A model generated the notes under the pieces. It did no database searches. It had not been told where the DNA came from and was given only the letters and a program-made list of their open reading frames with translations. This document shows positions 9,000 through 17,852 of a stretch of 26,004 nucleotides of DNA, in pieces. How positions within the stretch are numbered: the stretch's first letter is position 1; every line of letters starts with the position of its first letter. A program made the translations under genes and the position numbers. The DNA comes from Hyphomicrobiaceae bacterium (GTDB lineage: Bacteria > Pseudomonadota > Alphaproteobacteria > Rhizobiales > Hyphomicrobiaceae), in NCBI GenBank assembly GCA_013214245.1, contig JABSQE010000046.1, positions 1 to 26,004 on the forward strand, read 5' to 3'.

Positions 9000-10056
9000 A
9001 TGACATCAGTGAGTGAATCAGATCGATCACATTCTTTAGTCTTGTTTCTATAATATCCGTGCTCTATTGCCGGAAAGCATTAGTGGTCGTCTTAAGTCCA
9101 CTCTAATTATTAATCCTAGTCTTATTGCCGTTAACCATGGGCTATATTATTATACTGGATTAGAAATCGACCGCATCATTTCCGTTGAGTATGTGTAGAT
9201 ACTTACTAAAAACCGTCTTCTGTAAGACTCCGATTCTCTTTCAATTAAGTATGCTAGTTATTGATTAGGAAATTGGGTTCTACAGTCTTGCGATGGACGT
9301 GCCATTCTGCTTGTTGAAGTAAAATCTGAAGTTGTAAATCGTTATGATATGCAAATAATAAGAGCTGGACCTATACCCCTACCTCTATATCTCGCAAGAG
9401 CAACGACTGTGTCAAGATAGGTATTGTGTTGCTTGATTATACTTTCAAGTGAGGCAATGGCTGCTCTTGGTATTCTGACCATACGAGCTTTAAATGTGAT
9501 CTTAAGTGGTGAGCAAATTAAGCGTGAAAGACTAATACAAAGTACTGTTCTGGCACGTGTATCCACGAATTTTGTTTGCGCTGGCACGTTCCATTTCTTG
9601 CTGCCCGCCGTGATATTGAACCACTCGAAATTTTGGTAAACTATATAACTAGTCAGAATTATCTAGCCATATTTTTAGAGGCTGTTATAGATGGTCAAGC
9701 AACGTTAGTTGCGAAATGGATGAGTGTTGGCTTTATTCATTGAGTTATCAATACTGACATCGTATCTACTGACGGTGAGACTATTGATTATGTTTCCTGT
9801 GCTTTTATGGATCTGTTTAATTTAGATACAACCTATAGTCCGATCGATACATTTGGTTATTATACTAACGGTAATTAACCTAGTACTCCTATGTGGAACA
9901 TGGCACTCTTTGCCCAGAGTATTTTTGCTGCTTCTAAATAAGCGTAGTCAAGATGCAATAGATTTTGTAAGAAGTGGGGTAATTAGTTACCTCTGGCAAT
10001 ATAAGATGTATTGGAAGAAAGAGATGCATAGTGAGTTGGGACTCATGATCGATTAA
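9000..10056 (+). pseudogene. selO: selO (YdiU) protein adenylyltransferase pseudogene
   Basis: A degraded SelO gene can be read in order across several frames. SelO is a pseudokinase-fold enzyme that AMPylates proteins. From ATG 9000 the reading is MTSVSESDRSHSLVLF; it then shifts frame at about 9046 to YNIRALLPES (family FDNxYAxLPE) and SLIAVNHGL up to a TAG at 9196. Next come DGRAILLVEV (9292), RYDMQIIRAG, a TAG at 9418, SEAMAALGI and VLARVSTNF (9424-9590). The frame shifts again to AARRDIE (9603), LVAKWMSVGFIH, a TGA at 9741 in place of the family Gly, VINTD, GETIDY, two TAA stops (9876, 9939), and finally a frame-1 stretch ending ELGLMID at 10054. The Asn that follows NTD in the family is Ile. 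The C-terminal third is missing. There are at least two frameshifts and five in-frame stops, so it is non-functional. Confidence 0.87.
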
Positions 10057-10264
10057 ATTAACGCGACATGGTCAATAATCTTTAATTCCTTTTATAAGCA
10101 GTTTTGTTAAACGTGTAACCTGCGTTTTATCTAAACTGTATTTACATCGTTTATTTAGAATAGAAGGATCAAACTTGTACAACTCACAGCTGCCTCAAAA
10201 ATTTTGATCCAATTCGAAAAGTAAACTTAAAATTCAATATTCTTATTTTGAATAAACTTATTTT

Positions 10265-11155
10265 CTAAGAGGTAGAAGTTAGTCCATCAGTGTGGGCAAG
10301 GTTGTGAACGGCTTTTTGTACTTTTTCGAAAGCACGAACTTCGATCTGGCGAATGCGCTCACGGCTTACTCCAAATTCTTCTGATAGATCCTCGAGAGTT
10401 AAAGGGTGATCAGATAAACGACGAGCTTCGAATATACGGCGTTCTCGATCATTTAGGTTATCTATGGCATTAGCTAGGTAAGCGCGGCGTTTATTAAGTT
10501 CTTCTTGTTCAGCATAATTTTCTTCTTGGTCAGGAGCTTCATCTACAAGCCAGTCTTGCCATTCTCCAGATTCGTTCTCAGCTCGCAATGGAGCGTTTAA
10601 TGAAGTGTCTCCTCCCAAGCGACGATTCATTGAAACCACATCGTCTTCAGAAACACCGAGGCGGCTTGCTATAGCTTCTACCTGATCTGGCTTCAAATCA
10701 CCTTCTTCTATGGCTTGAAGTTGTCCCTTAGTACGACGTAAATTGAAGAATAGCTTTTTTTGGGACGCTGTTGTACCCATTTTCACAAGGCTCCAGGAGC
10801 GTAAAATGTATTCTTGTATTGATGCACGGATCCACCACATCGCGTATGTTGCAAGTCGAAAGCCTTTGTCGGGATCAAAACGTTTTACGGCTTGCATCAG
10901 CCCTACGTTTCCCTCAGATACTACTTCCCCTATTGGTAAACCGTATCCCCTATAACCCATTGCAATCTTTGCAACAAGACGCAGGTGAGAAGTTACTAGT
11001 TTCTGTGCTGCATCCATGTCTTCGTGTTCTTGCCAGCGCTTTGCAAGCATGTATTCCTGGTCTGGTTCCAGCATTGGAAAACGGCGGATTTCCTCGAGAT
11101 AGCGAGAGAGTCCCCCGGGATCTTCTGCTACTGATGGTAGTATACGCGTTGCCAT
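10265..11155 (-). CDS. rpoH: RNA polymerase sigma-32 (heat-shock) factor RpoH
   Basis: RpoH directs RNA polymerase to heat-shock promoters. The 296-residue protein has sigma region 2 at about 50-120, with LRLVAKIAMGYRGYGLP and the -10-recognition helix around FRLATYAMWWIRASI. The RpoH-specific box QKKLFFNLR is at 132-140, which separates it from RpoD and other sigmas. Region 4.2 at 252-280 has the helix-turn-helix LTLEDLSEEFGVSRERIRQI for -35 contact. Length and all domains are normal. The start ATG at 11153-11155 gives the usual N-terminus; only a weak AAAAGA-type ribosome site precedes it. It is transcribed alone, divergent from the DUF2076 gene; the rluD neighbour common in this class is not adjacent. 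Confidence 0.95.
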   Translation of the reverse strand: MATRILPSVAEDPGGLSRYLEEIRRFPMLEPDQEYMLAKRWQEHEDMDAAQKLVTSHLRLVAKIAMGYRGYGLPIGEVVSEGNVGLMQAVKRFDPDKGFRLATYAMWWIRASIQEYILRSWSLVKMGTTASQKKLFFNLRRTKGQLQAIEEGDLKPDQVEAIASRLGVSEDDVVSMNRRLGGDTSLNAPLRAENESGEWQDWLVDEAPDQEENYAEQEELNKRRAYLANAIDNLNDRERRIFEARRLSDHPLTLEDLSEEFGVSRERIRQIEVRAFEKVQKAVHNLAHTDGLTSTS

Positions 11156-11615
11156 GATCTTTTAAATCTGAGTTAACACTAAACTAGTGGAATTACTCAG
11201 CCCCTAATATTGTATTTAGTATCTCTGACACAAAAAAATGGCCAAATGAAAGCTTTGCTCTTGATGTGAAGTTACTAATTCTCCTTCACGGTAATGCGAC
11301 TTAAGAAATAACATGCCATGATATGATCTCACATCGTATTAATATCTACAATAAAAATTGCGTTTCTGTAGAAAGTTATGTTAACGAAAAAAAACTAAAG
11401 TCGCACAGACAATTTCACCTAGTTAAACGCAAGTTTCAGATAGAAAAATTACACTAGATATATTATTTTTATGTTAGTGACTTCCTGACAAAACTAACGA
11501 ATTAACTTTCTTAGACATTTTTTTTTAGCCTTTAGGCTTTTCACAAACCTTTACGGAAGTTATCTTTTACCCAACATCAGATCTATCATAAATTTTTCAA
11601 AAGGATCGTGACGTA
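11156..11615. other. 460-bp divergent intergenic region (rpoH / DUF2076 gene)
   Basis: This should hold the promoters of both divergent genes. I could not assign convincing -35/-10 pairs. Position 11600-11605 (AAAGGA) is the ribosome site of the DUF2076 gene. No RNA gene or relic is recognised. Confidence 0.4.
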
Positions 11616-12320
11616 ATGGATGCAAATGATCGTAAACTTATCTCGGACATGTTTAAGCGTATGCAAAATGTTCAAAGTGTTCAAGTTGATAAAGAAGCTG
11701 AAGAATTTATTCATAACTGCATGCGCCAAAATCCTACCTCACCTTACCTGTTAGTTCAGTCGGTGCTAGTGCAAGAGCAGGCTTTAAAAAAGGCTGACGA
11801 GCGTATACAAATCTTAGAGCGTGAGGTGGCGCAGCGCTCAGAAAAACATACTAGCAATAAGAAATCTTTTTTTGGTCGGGGAGGAGTGCCAGCTTTCGGA
11901 GCTAAGAATCGAAATGTGTCCTCCGTTCCGCAGAGCGGCTCTACGCCATGGCAGCCTGCTACACAACAATTTGAGCGCCAAGATGGACGTCGCCAAACTT
12001 CTGGGGGGAGTGGCTTTATGGCTCAAGCTATGACGACGGCAGCTGGCGTGGCAGGTGGTATGCTGCTTGCGAGTGGTATTTCAAGTTTGATTAGTGGTGC
12101 ATCTAGTCCTGCAACAGCTGCAACACCCTCAGAAGCGAACGAACCTGATGTTACAGATAATGCAACCGAGCAGATAGGAACGGACAACTCTTTCGAGAAC
12201 ACTGAAGCTCCAGAGCAAGATGTTGCACTACAGGATGCGACTAACGATGAGGGTAGTTCTTTCGCAGATTGGGGCGGCGGTGACGACATGTGGGGAGGCG
12301 ACAGTGATTTTGAAATTTAA
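11616..12320 (+). CDS. DUF2076 domain-containing protein
   Basis: This 234-residue protein belongs to the DUF2076 family, whose function is not known. The N-terminal 70 residues (MDANDRKLISDMFKRM, then QNPTSPYLLVQSVLVQEQAL) form the conserved helical region, ending in a coiled-coil-like stretch (about 55-72). A low-complexity linker rich in Gly, Ser and Gln follows. At about 130-155 is the conserved Gly/Ala-rich hydrophobic helix, with FMAQAMTTAAGVAGGMLLA, a possible membrane segment. The C-terminus is acidic and Gly/Trp-rich (DWGGGDDMWGGDSDFEI), as in other members. AAAGGA at 11600-11605 is the likely ribosome site for the ATG. No operon partner is present. Confidence 0.82.
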   Translation: MDANDRKLISDMFKRMQNVQSVQVDKEAEEFIHNCMRQNPTSPYLLVQSVLVQEQALKKADERIQILEREVAQRSEKHTSNKKSFFGRGGVPAFGAKNRNVSSVPQSGSTPWQPATQQFERQDGRRQTSGGSGFMAQAMTTAAGVAGGMLLASGISSLISGASSPATAATPSEANEPDVTDNATEQIGTDNSFENTEAPEQDVALQDATNDEGSSFADWGGGDDMWGGDSDFEI

Positions 12321-13106
12321 TTTTCCTTGCATGGCACTTCACGGCACTTAGAGTTAACTAGGCTAATGTGGTTCTTACGGAACGATACGACGATAGTATG
12401 GGTGGCCTGAAGTGTTGGGCCATCTTATCTGTACGCGCTAATTTTGTGCCATTAATGATAAGCTACGCTACACCACTTAAAAGAAATACTATACATTAAC
12501 GCAATGTATATATCTTTCATTTCTGTGTTATCGCTTATAAGACTACATAGTTGATTATAAATATTTAAGAGTCACCGGATACAGGTTGACATCTTATCAG
12601 GTGAGTAGGTGTTTGCTGGAATGTTTAACTAACTTAAATTGTAGTTCGAAGACATATATTATTCGAACGGTGCGCGAAAGAGCTTAGGGTCGCTTTCTAG
12701 GTAGCATGATATTACTAGTTTATTTTGCAAGGGTTGTACTTCCAATAAACATTTATATACCACTCTAAAGCTTGAAAAATTCTAATGTATAAACTAACTT
12801 TGAGAATCTCTCTGAAACTGCAAGTATTGGGTGTCCTGTAGTGAGAGACTGAGCTAGTTCTACTAGCTGTAAAACATATCTATGGATGTAGGCAAATTTG
12901 TCTGTAATGCGGATGCTAAAGAAATGAATAAAGTAAAAGCCGATCAAAATCGTAACAAAATGTGTGTAACGTTGACATAACAATACCTTACACGTATACT
13001 TAAAATAAGTCGGTATCTGGTATATACATAACGTTTGATCTGAGTAAACGAATATCAGGTACAATGACCTTTCGGACTTTTTAAACCTTTAACTGGAGAC
13101 AATCTT
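12321..13106. other. 785-bp spacer upstream of rpmH
   Basis: Apart from the promoter at 12972-13000 and the rpmH ribosome site, I recognise no gene or RNA here. A minus-strand open frame across 12765-13064 overlaps the promoter and has no protein-like features. The left part (12360-12480) is less AT-rich and might be decayed coding sequence, but I cannot assign it. Confidence 0.45.
12972..13000 (+). promoter_or_regulatory. Sigma-70-type promoter for rpmH-rnpA-yidC-engB
   Basis: TTGACA (12972-12977) and TATACT (12995-13000) are separated by exactly 17 nt. This is a full-consensus -35 and a 5/6 -10, giving a predicted start near 13007 and a leader of about 100 nt before rpmH. It is the best promoter in the window and fits the high expression expected of a ribosomal protein gene. 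Confidence 0.72.
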
Positions 13107-13241
13107 GTGAAGAGAACGTATCAGCCAAGCAAACTTGTCCGCAAGCGTCGTCATGGCTTTCGCGCACGTTGTAGTTCAAAAGGTGGTTTGAGGGTTTTAG
13201 CTCGTCGTCGTGCGAAAGGCCGAAGTCGATTGTCAGCCTAG
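13107..13241 (+). CDS. rpmH: 50S ribosomal protein L34
   Basis: This 44-residue, strongly basic protein begins MKRTYQPSKLVRKRRHGFRA and continues with a Lys/Arg-rich tail (VLARRRAKGRSRLSA), the L34 sequence with normal length. The start is GTG at 13107, with CTGGAG (13093-13098) 8 nt upstream. L34 is a late-assembling component of the large ribosomal subunit. It is followed after 56 nt by rnpA, the near-universal rpmH-rnpA pair, and a consensus promoter lies 107 nt upstream. Confidence 0.97.
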   Translation: MKRTYQPSKLVRKRRHGFRARCSSKGGLRVLARRRAKGRSRLSA

Positions 13242-13260
13242 ACTATAACTAGAAAATCAG

Positions 13261-13278
13261 GCAATTATCTTTAATTGC
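13261..13278 (+). other. Small hairpin between rpmH and rnpA
   Basis: GCAATTA (13261-13267) and TAATTGC (13272-13278) form a perfect 7-bp stem with a 4-nt loop in the 56-nt gap between the genes. There is no following T run. It may be an mRNA processing or attenuation structure that separates rpmH from rnpA expression, or it may be chance. Confidence 0.3.
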
Positions 13279-13297
13279 ATCGCTTAAGGCTAGCACT

Positions 13298-13852
13298 ATG
13301 GTTATCGCAGGGCTAAAAAAGCGCAAGCACTTTAAGAAAGTAAGAGGTGGACGGCGTTACTCTACAGCTGCTTTTTTATTGGAGTGCAAGATTAGACAAG
13401 GCGAGATTGGTTCTGACCAAAAAGAAGAACTGGTTGTAACACGCAGTAGCGTGTCAATTGATCGTGTTAATGGACCTAGATTTGGATTTATCGTTACTAA
13501 GAAGCTTGGTAACGCTACAGTAAGAAATCGTATCAAACGTCGGTTAAAAGCTGTCCTGGCCGATGTTGAGAATACTCTTCCTGATTCAAGGTGCGACTAT
13601 GTAGTGCTTGCGCGACAACCCGCTCTTGATAGAAAATTTAAAGATATGGTTAGGGACATGCGCTCAGCATTTGTCTGTTTCCACCATTTGAATGGGAGTC
13701 AAGGCAAGTGTATGGATTGTGATCCGCTTTATAACTATAGTGCGAGCGGCCGGTTGGCTGCATCAGCACGCGCCCGGCGACCCTCTAACTGTGACAAGCC
13801 AAATTGCGCACACACACCTTCATTAGACCAATGTGTCAAACATAATTATTAA
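13298..13852 (+). CDS. rnpA: Ribonuclease P protein component, with Cys-rich C-terminal extension
   Basis: RnpA is the protein partner of RNase P RNA in tRNA 5' maturation. The conserved core is present: LKKRKHFKKV at 6-15, RFGFIVTKKLGNA at 61-73, and the RNA-binding motif RNRIKRRL at 76-83, then the typical helix ending DMVRDMRSAF (116-125). The protein is 184 residues, against about 120 for most RnpAs. The extra 50 residues after about 131 are not part of the family fold and contain five cysteines (138, 141, 165, 170, 179). AAGG (13286-13289) precedes the ATG by 8 nt. It follows rpmH and ends 23 nt before yidC; no yidD gene lies between them. Confidence 0.92.
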   Translation: MVIAGLKKRKHFKKVRGGRRYSTAAFLLECKIRQGEIGSDQKEELVVTRSSVSIDRVNGPRFGFIVTKKLGNATVRNRIKRRLKAVLADVENTLPDSRCDYVVLARQPALDRKFKDMVRDMRSAFVCFHHLNGSQGKCMDCDPLYNYSASGRLAASARARRPSNCDKPNCAHTPSLDQCVKHNY

Positions 13853-13875
13853 GAACGACAAAACGGAAGCAGTCA

Positions 13876-15798
13876 ATGAAAGCGCAAGATTCAGGCGACC
13901 AGAAAAATCTTCTGCTGGCAGTATTATTATCGATAGGAATTATGTTGGCATGGGAATATTTTTACGCAGGACCCGAGCGCCAAAAAGAGGTAGAGCGTCG
14001 TAAGAAAGTGGTCGCTGAGCAATCTGAGCATAAAAATCAGGCTGCTTATGTAGGAAGATTATCATCATCGCCTGAGCTAGATACATCCTTAATACCAGGG
14101 CCGGAAGCTTTAGAGTACGGCGGTTTGCCTTCCTCCAGTCTTCCGATCCCAACGTTTACTACACGCTCAGAGGCTTTATCTCAGAGTATGCGCTTACCCA
14201 TCGAGACACCTTCAATTCGTGGTTCAATAAATCTGAGTGGGGGACGAATTGATGATATCTCACTTAAGAAATATCGTTTAACAGTCGAGCCCAGTAGTCC
14301 TAACGTAACATTATTTTCGCCGGCTGTTTCACCTAACGTGTATTTTGCAGAGCATGGTTGGGCACCTGCTCCCACAACAGCTGTAAAAGTTCCGTTGTCA
14401 GATACTTTGTGGGAACAACAATCTACTGGAGGATCTTTAACTCCTGGCAAACCAGTCATACTAATATGGGACAATAATGAAGGCTTGCTTTTTAAACGTA
14501 CTATTTCTGTAGACGAACATTATATGTTCGAGATTACTGACGAAGTTGAAAACACAACAGATTTAGAAGTTACACTTTTCCCATATGGTCGGATATACCG
14601 TGGGGGAACTCCTAATGTAGAGGGCTTTTTTGTACAACATGAAGGAATGATTGGATTTCTAGGCGAAGATAAATTAGAAGAAATAACATATTCCGCTTCA
14701 TTGGAGCAAGGAGCTGACAGGCATTACAAAAACATAATTGGAGGTTGGCTTGGTTTTACTGACAAATATTGGGCAGCGGCATTGGTGCCTGATCAAACAC
14801 AGCCTTTCACTGCAAAAATGTGGGCTCCGATAAAGCAGGCTGGCGTTCAGACTGTAGCCTATCAAACTGATTATTTGTTATCTCCTATAACAATAGCCCC
14901 TGGTAGCATTAAATCAACTACGTCTCATTTGTTTGCGGGTGCAAAACAAGTGGACCTTATTAATTCATACGAGTCGTCTTACGATATTACTGGCAGAACA
15001 CACAAAATCACAGAGTTCAATTATTTGATTGACTGGGGTTGGTTTTATTTTATTACTAAACCACTATATGGTGGCATAAAGTGGTTTTATGATCTATTCG
15101 GTAATTTTGGGCTAGCTATTCTTGCTGTAACCGTTGTAGTAAAGGCGATTTTTTTCTGGTTTGCTAATAAATCTTATGAATCAATGGCAAAGATGAAAAA
15201 ACTTCAACCTGAAATGGAACGCATGCGCGAACGTTATAAAGACAACAGGCTTGCACAGCAGAAAGAGTTAATGGAGCTTTATAAGAAAGAGAAGATTAAT
15301 CCTCTTTTAGGTTGTTTGCCGATGCTAGTTCAGATCCCAGTTTTTTTTGCGCTTTATAAAGTCCTATTCATTTCTCTGGATATGCGTCACGCACCATTTT
15401 TTGGATGGATACAGGATCTATCAGCAAAAGATCCAACTACATTCCTCAATATGTTTGGGCTTCTACCTTACACGGTGCCTGATTTCTTGGTAGTAGGGGT
15501 ATGGCCATTAATTATGGGTGTAACTATGTGGGTTCAGATGCAACTAAATCCGCAACAGCCAGATCCAGTGCAGCAACAGATCTTTAACTGGATGCCTATA
15601 CTTTTTACCTTTATGCTAGCAGCTTTTCCAGCCGGTTTAGTTATTTATTGGGCTTGGAATAATGTTCTGTCTCTAGCTCAGCAGTATTACATCATGAAAC
15701 GTCAGGGTGTTGATATCCCACTGAGAGCAAACATCCAGCGGAATTTTAATGTCGTTGGTAAATGTTTAAGGGGCTTATTTGTTGTATTTAGAAAGTAA
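13876..15798 (+). CDS. yidC: Membrane protein insertase YidC
   Basis: YidC inserts and folds inner-membrane proteins, alone or with SecYEG. The 640-residue protein has the Gram-negative layout: an N-terminal anchor helix (residues 11-31), a large periplasmic domain (about 60-385), and the C-terminal insertase domain (about 388-608). In that domain TM2 contains Lys423 where E. coli has the groove arginine. The cytoplasmic hairpin AKMKKLQPEMERMRERYK (438-455) is followed by LLGCLPMLVQIPVFFALYKV (477-496), FMLAAFPAGLVIYWAWNN and a short basic tail. Length is slightly above the common 570-600 because of a Ser/Pro-rich linker near 60-110. CGGAAG (13864-13869) is the ribosome site. It is co-oriented with rnpA and engB. 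Confidence 0.97.
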   Translation: MKAQDSGDQKNLLLAVLLSIGIMLAWEYFYAGPERQKEVERRKKVVAEQSEHKNQAAYVGRLSSSPELDTSLIPGPEALEYGGLPSSSLPIPTFTTRSEALSQSMRLPIETPSIRGSINLSGGRIDDISLKKYRLTVEPSSPNVTLFSPAVSPNVYFAEHGWAPAPTTAVKVPLSDTLWEQQSTGGSLTPGKPVILIWDNNEGLLFKRTISVDEHYMFEITDEVENTTDLEVTLFPYGRIYRGGTPNVEGFFVQHEGMIGFLGEDKLEEITYSASLEQGADRHYKNIIGGWLGFTDKYWAAALVPDQTQPFTAKMWAPIKQAGVQTVAYQTDYLLSPITIAPGSIKSTTSHLFAGAKQVDLINSYESSYDITGRTHKITEFNYLIDWGWFYFITKPLYGGIKWFYDLFGNFGLAILAVTVVVKAIFFWFANKSYESMAKMKKLQPEMERMRERYKDNRLAQQKELMELYKKEKINPLLGCLPMLVQIPVFFALYKVLFISLDMRHAPFFGWIQDLSAKDPTTFLNMFGLLPYTVPDFLVVGVWPLIMGVTMWVQMQLNPQQPDPVQQQIFNWMPILFTFMLAAFPAGLVIYWAWNNVLSLAQQYYIMKRQGVDIPLRANIQRNFNVVGKCLRGLFVVFRK

Positions 15799-15882
15799 AG
15801 TATAAGAGAGCAAGTCTTAAACCAGACTGTAGCTTGCAATATTTACTAGTAATGATAACAAAGATCTAGTCAAGGTGCGAAC

Positions 15883-16527
15883 ATGCAGCATGATGTTATC
15901 GAAGCTATAAGGGATACTTTTGATTCTAGAAGAACCTTCCCTGTAGAATGGCAGTTTTTGTGCAGTATTCCTTCACTTGGCCTTTTACCAATTGCTGAAC
16001 GACCTGAAGTCGCGTTTACAGGGCGATCAAATGTAGGTAAATCCAGTCTTATTAATGCTTTAACAAATCGCCGTAACCTTGCTAGAACTTCGATTACACC
16101 AGGACGCACTCAAGAACTTAATTTCTTTCTACCCATTAATGGTACCTTTTATATGGTCGATATGCCAGGATATGGTTATGCAAAAGCACCCAAGTCTAAG
16201 GTCAAGGCCTGGACAAAGACTTCACGAAGTTATTTTCGCGAAAGATCAACGTTGCGCCGTGTATTCATTTTAATAGATAGTCGCCACGGTTTGAAAGACA
16301 TAGATTTTTTTCTGTTCAACCTCTTGGATGAAGTAGCTGTACCTTATCAAGTAGTATTAACTAAGATTGATAAACTGAAAACAGAGGTGACAAAACAATG
16401 TATAAATATCACTGAAAATGCGGTGTCCAATTACACAGCTGCCTTTCCAATTGTTATTTCTACGTCGTCTCAATGGAGACATGGTTTAGATGAATTAAAG
16501 TTATCAATTTTAGAGGCTGTAGGGTAA
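15883..16527 (+). CDS. engB: Ribosome biogenesis GTPase EngB (YihA/YsxC)
   Basis: EngB is an essential GTPase that acts in assembly of the 50S subunit. The 214-residue protein shows G1 GRSNVGKS at 47-54, the G2 region SITPGRTQ at 70-77, G3 DMPGYGYA at 93-100, and G4 TKID at 160-163; a Ser-rich ISTSSQ near the end is the G5 region. Length is normal. AAGGTG (15872-15877) lies 5 nt before the ATG. It follows yidC by 84 nt, the usual alphaproteobacterial order. The argB gene that often comes next is not found in the 400 bp downstream. Confidence 0.95.
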   Translation: MQHDVIEAIRDTFDSRRTFPVEWQFLCSIPSLGLLPIAERPEVAFTGRSNVGKSSLINALTNRRNLARTSITPGRTQELNFFLPINGTFYMVDMPGYGYAKAPKSKVKAWTKTSRSYFRERSTLRRVFILIDSRHGLKDIDFFLFNLLDEVAVPYQVVLTKIDKLKTEVTKQCINITENAVSNYTAAFPIVISTSSQWRHGLDELKLSILEAVG

Positions 16528-16927
16528 GTTTAGCTCAGTTTGAATAGATCCTAGGTCAAGGTATTAAAATCCTTCTAAATGTTTTCGTAATTTTATTACA
16601 TGAAATTGTGCACTTAAAATTGCGGGAATTTAGCGTATTGCAAACATCTTTCAAAATTTATAGTTGAACATAGCTATATATTATTTACCATATGTTTAGC
16701 CGCCATATGTACCACTTTTAGTGATTAGTATTAGTGTACCTTACAGTCATGATTTCTGAAACGGAAGCGATATTAGTATAATAAAATATTTTATAATATT
16801 GCAGAAACTGTAAATTTTCATTACCTGATGTAGTTAGTATTTTTTTACTCGTAAAGCTGACTAGTTACTCTGGTGGAAGTTTGAACAGGTTAATAAAATA
16901 TGCCTAAGATTGACATAGGTGATTTTT
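16528..16927. other. 400-bp spacer between engB and recO
   Basis: AT-rich sequence with no recognised gene or RNA. An AT palindrome near 16780-16795 is too simple to interpret. The right end carries the recO ribosome site (AGGTGA, 16917-16922). Confidence 0.45.
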
Positions 16928-17665
16928 ATGAGATGTTCTGATGAGGCAATTATAATTTCAGTTCGTTCGCACGGTGAGGCAGCAGCGATAGTGGAAGTAT
17001 TCACACGGAATTATGGACGTATTCTAGGTTTTTTTTATGGTGGCCAATCTCGTAAGCAGCGAGCATTGCTACAGATAGGTAATCATGTAGATATAGTGTG
17101 GCATGCCCGCTTGTCTCAACATTTAGGGCGCATTCAGTTAGAATTGCGCACAAGCTATGCTGCACGTGTGATAGAAGATTTTTCTGGGCTTGCGATGCTT
17201 GCATCTATGACCGCTCTTATGCGCTTTATTCCGGAGCGAGATCCACATATAAAACTGTTTGATATTTCTATATTTGTACTAAATTTTTTGAATAATTTGA
17301 GCGTTTGGCCAGCGCTATATGTGCGTTGGGAACTAACCCTGCTGGATGAATTAGGTTACGGTTTAGATCTAGAATCTTGTGCTGCAACACAAGCACGTGA
17401 AAATCTTGTGTACGTTTCACCTAGATCGGGTAACGCTATCTCTTATGAAGTAGGTATGCCCTATAAAGATAAACTTTTACCTTTACCACAGTTTCTTCTT
17501 GGTAACCATACTAGTGTACCATCTGTGGACGAAATACTTGATGGACTAAAGCTTACCGGCTTTTTTCTTGCTGCGAGACTTAGAAACCAGCAAGGTTGTC
17601 TTGTACATGATGCTCGAAAACGCTTAGTAACTCTGCTGCAGAGCTCCATTGTGAAAGTTGCATAA
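16928..17665 (+). CDS. recO: DNA repair protein RecO
   Basis: RecO works with RecF and RecR to load RecA on SSB-coated gapped DNA. The 245-residue protein has an N-terminal OB-fold region (DEAIIISVRSHGEAAAIVEV, then GRILGFFYGGQSR, residues 5-45) and a helical C-terminal domain with the family pattern ALYVRWELTLLDELGYGLDL (about 130-150). The sequence after it, YVSPRSGNAIS and DKLLPLPQFL, is typical of alphaproteobacterial RecO, which lacks the zinc-finger cysteines of other groups. The frame is open to a GTG at 16919, but AGGTGA (16917-16922) is the natural ribosome site for ATG 16928, which also gives the usual N-terminus. Its common neighbour era is not in the window. Confidence 0.93.
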   Translation: MRCSDEAIIISVRSHGEAAAIVEVFTRNYGRILGFFYGGQSRKQRALLQIGNHVDIVWHARLSQHLGRIQLELRTSYAARVIEDFSGLAMLASMTALMRFIPERDPHIKLFDISIFVLNFLNNLSVWPALYVRWELTLLDELGYGLDLESCAATQARENLVYVSPRSGNAISYEVGMPYKDKLLPLPQFLLGNHTSVPSVDEILDGLKLTGFFLAARLRNQQGCLVHDARKRLVTLLQSSIVKVA

Positions 17666-17852
17666 TATGTAATATACTCAAGCGAAAAATGTGTTAGATC
17701 TCTATGAGATATTTGAGATCAATCTGTTGACCCAGCTTGAAAGCTCAGTTTAGGCTTTAGTAATAACTTTACAATACATCTATCAGGCTCTGCTGACATT
17801 TAGAAATAATTCTTTTCTTGACGAATACTGATTAAGGGTTAAGAAAATAAGA

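Noticed and set aside
9424..9639. 71-codon plus-strand open frame as a stand-alone small gene
   Set aside because: It is the central piece of the selO pseudogene, between a TAG and a frameshift.
10743..11157. Plus-strand open frames of 70 and 128 codons
   Set aside because: They lie antisense to rpoH, whose domains are complete, and encode no recognisable motifs.
12765..13064. 99-codon minus-strand open frame
   Set aside because: It covers the near-consensus rpmH promoter and has no family similarity or ribosome site.
16778..16800. AT-only palindrome between engB and recO
   Set aside because: In sequence this AT-rich a palindrome of A and T alone is expected by chance and has no supporting context.
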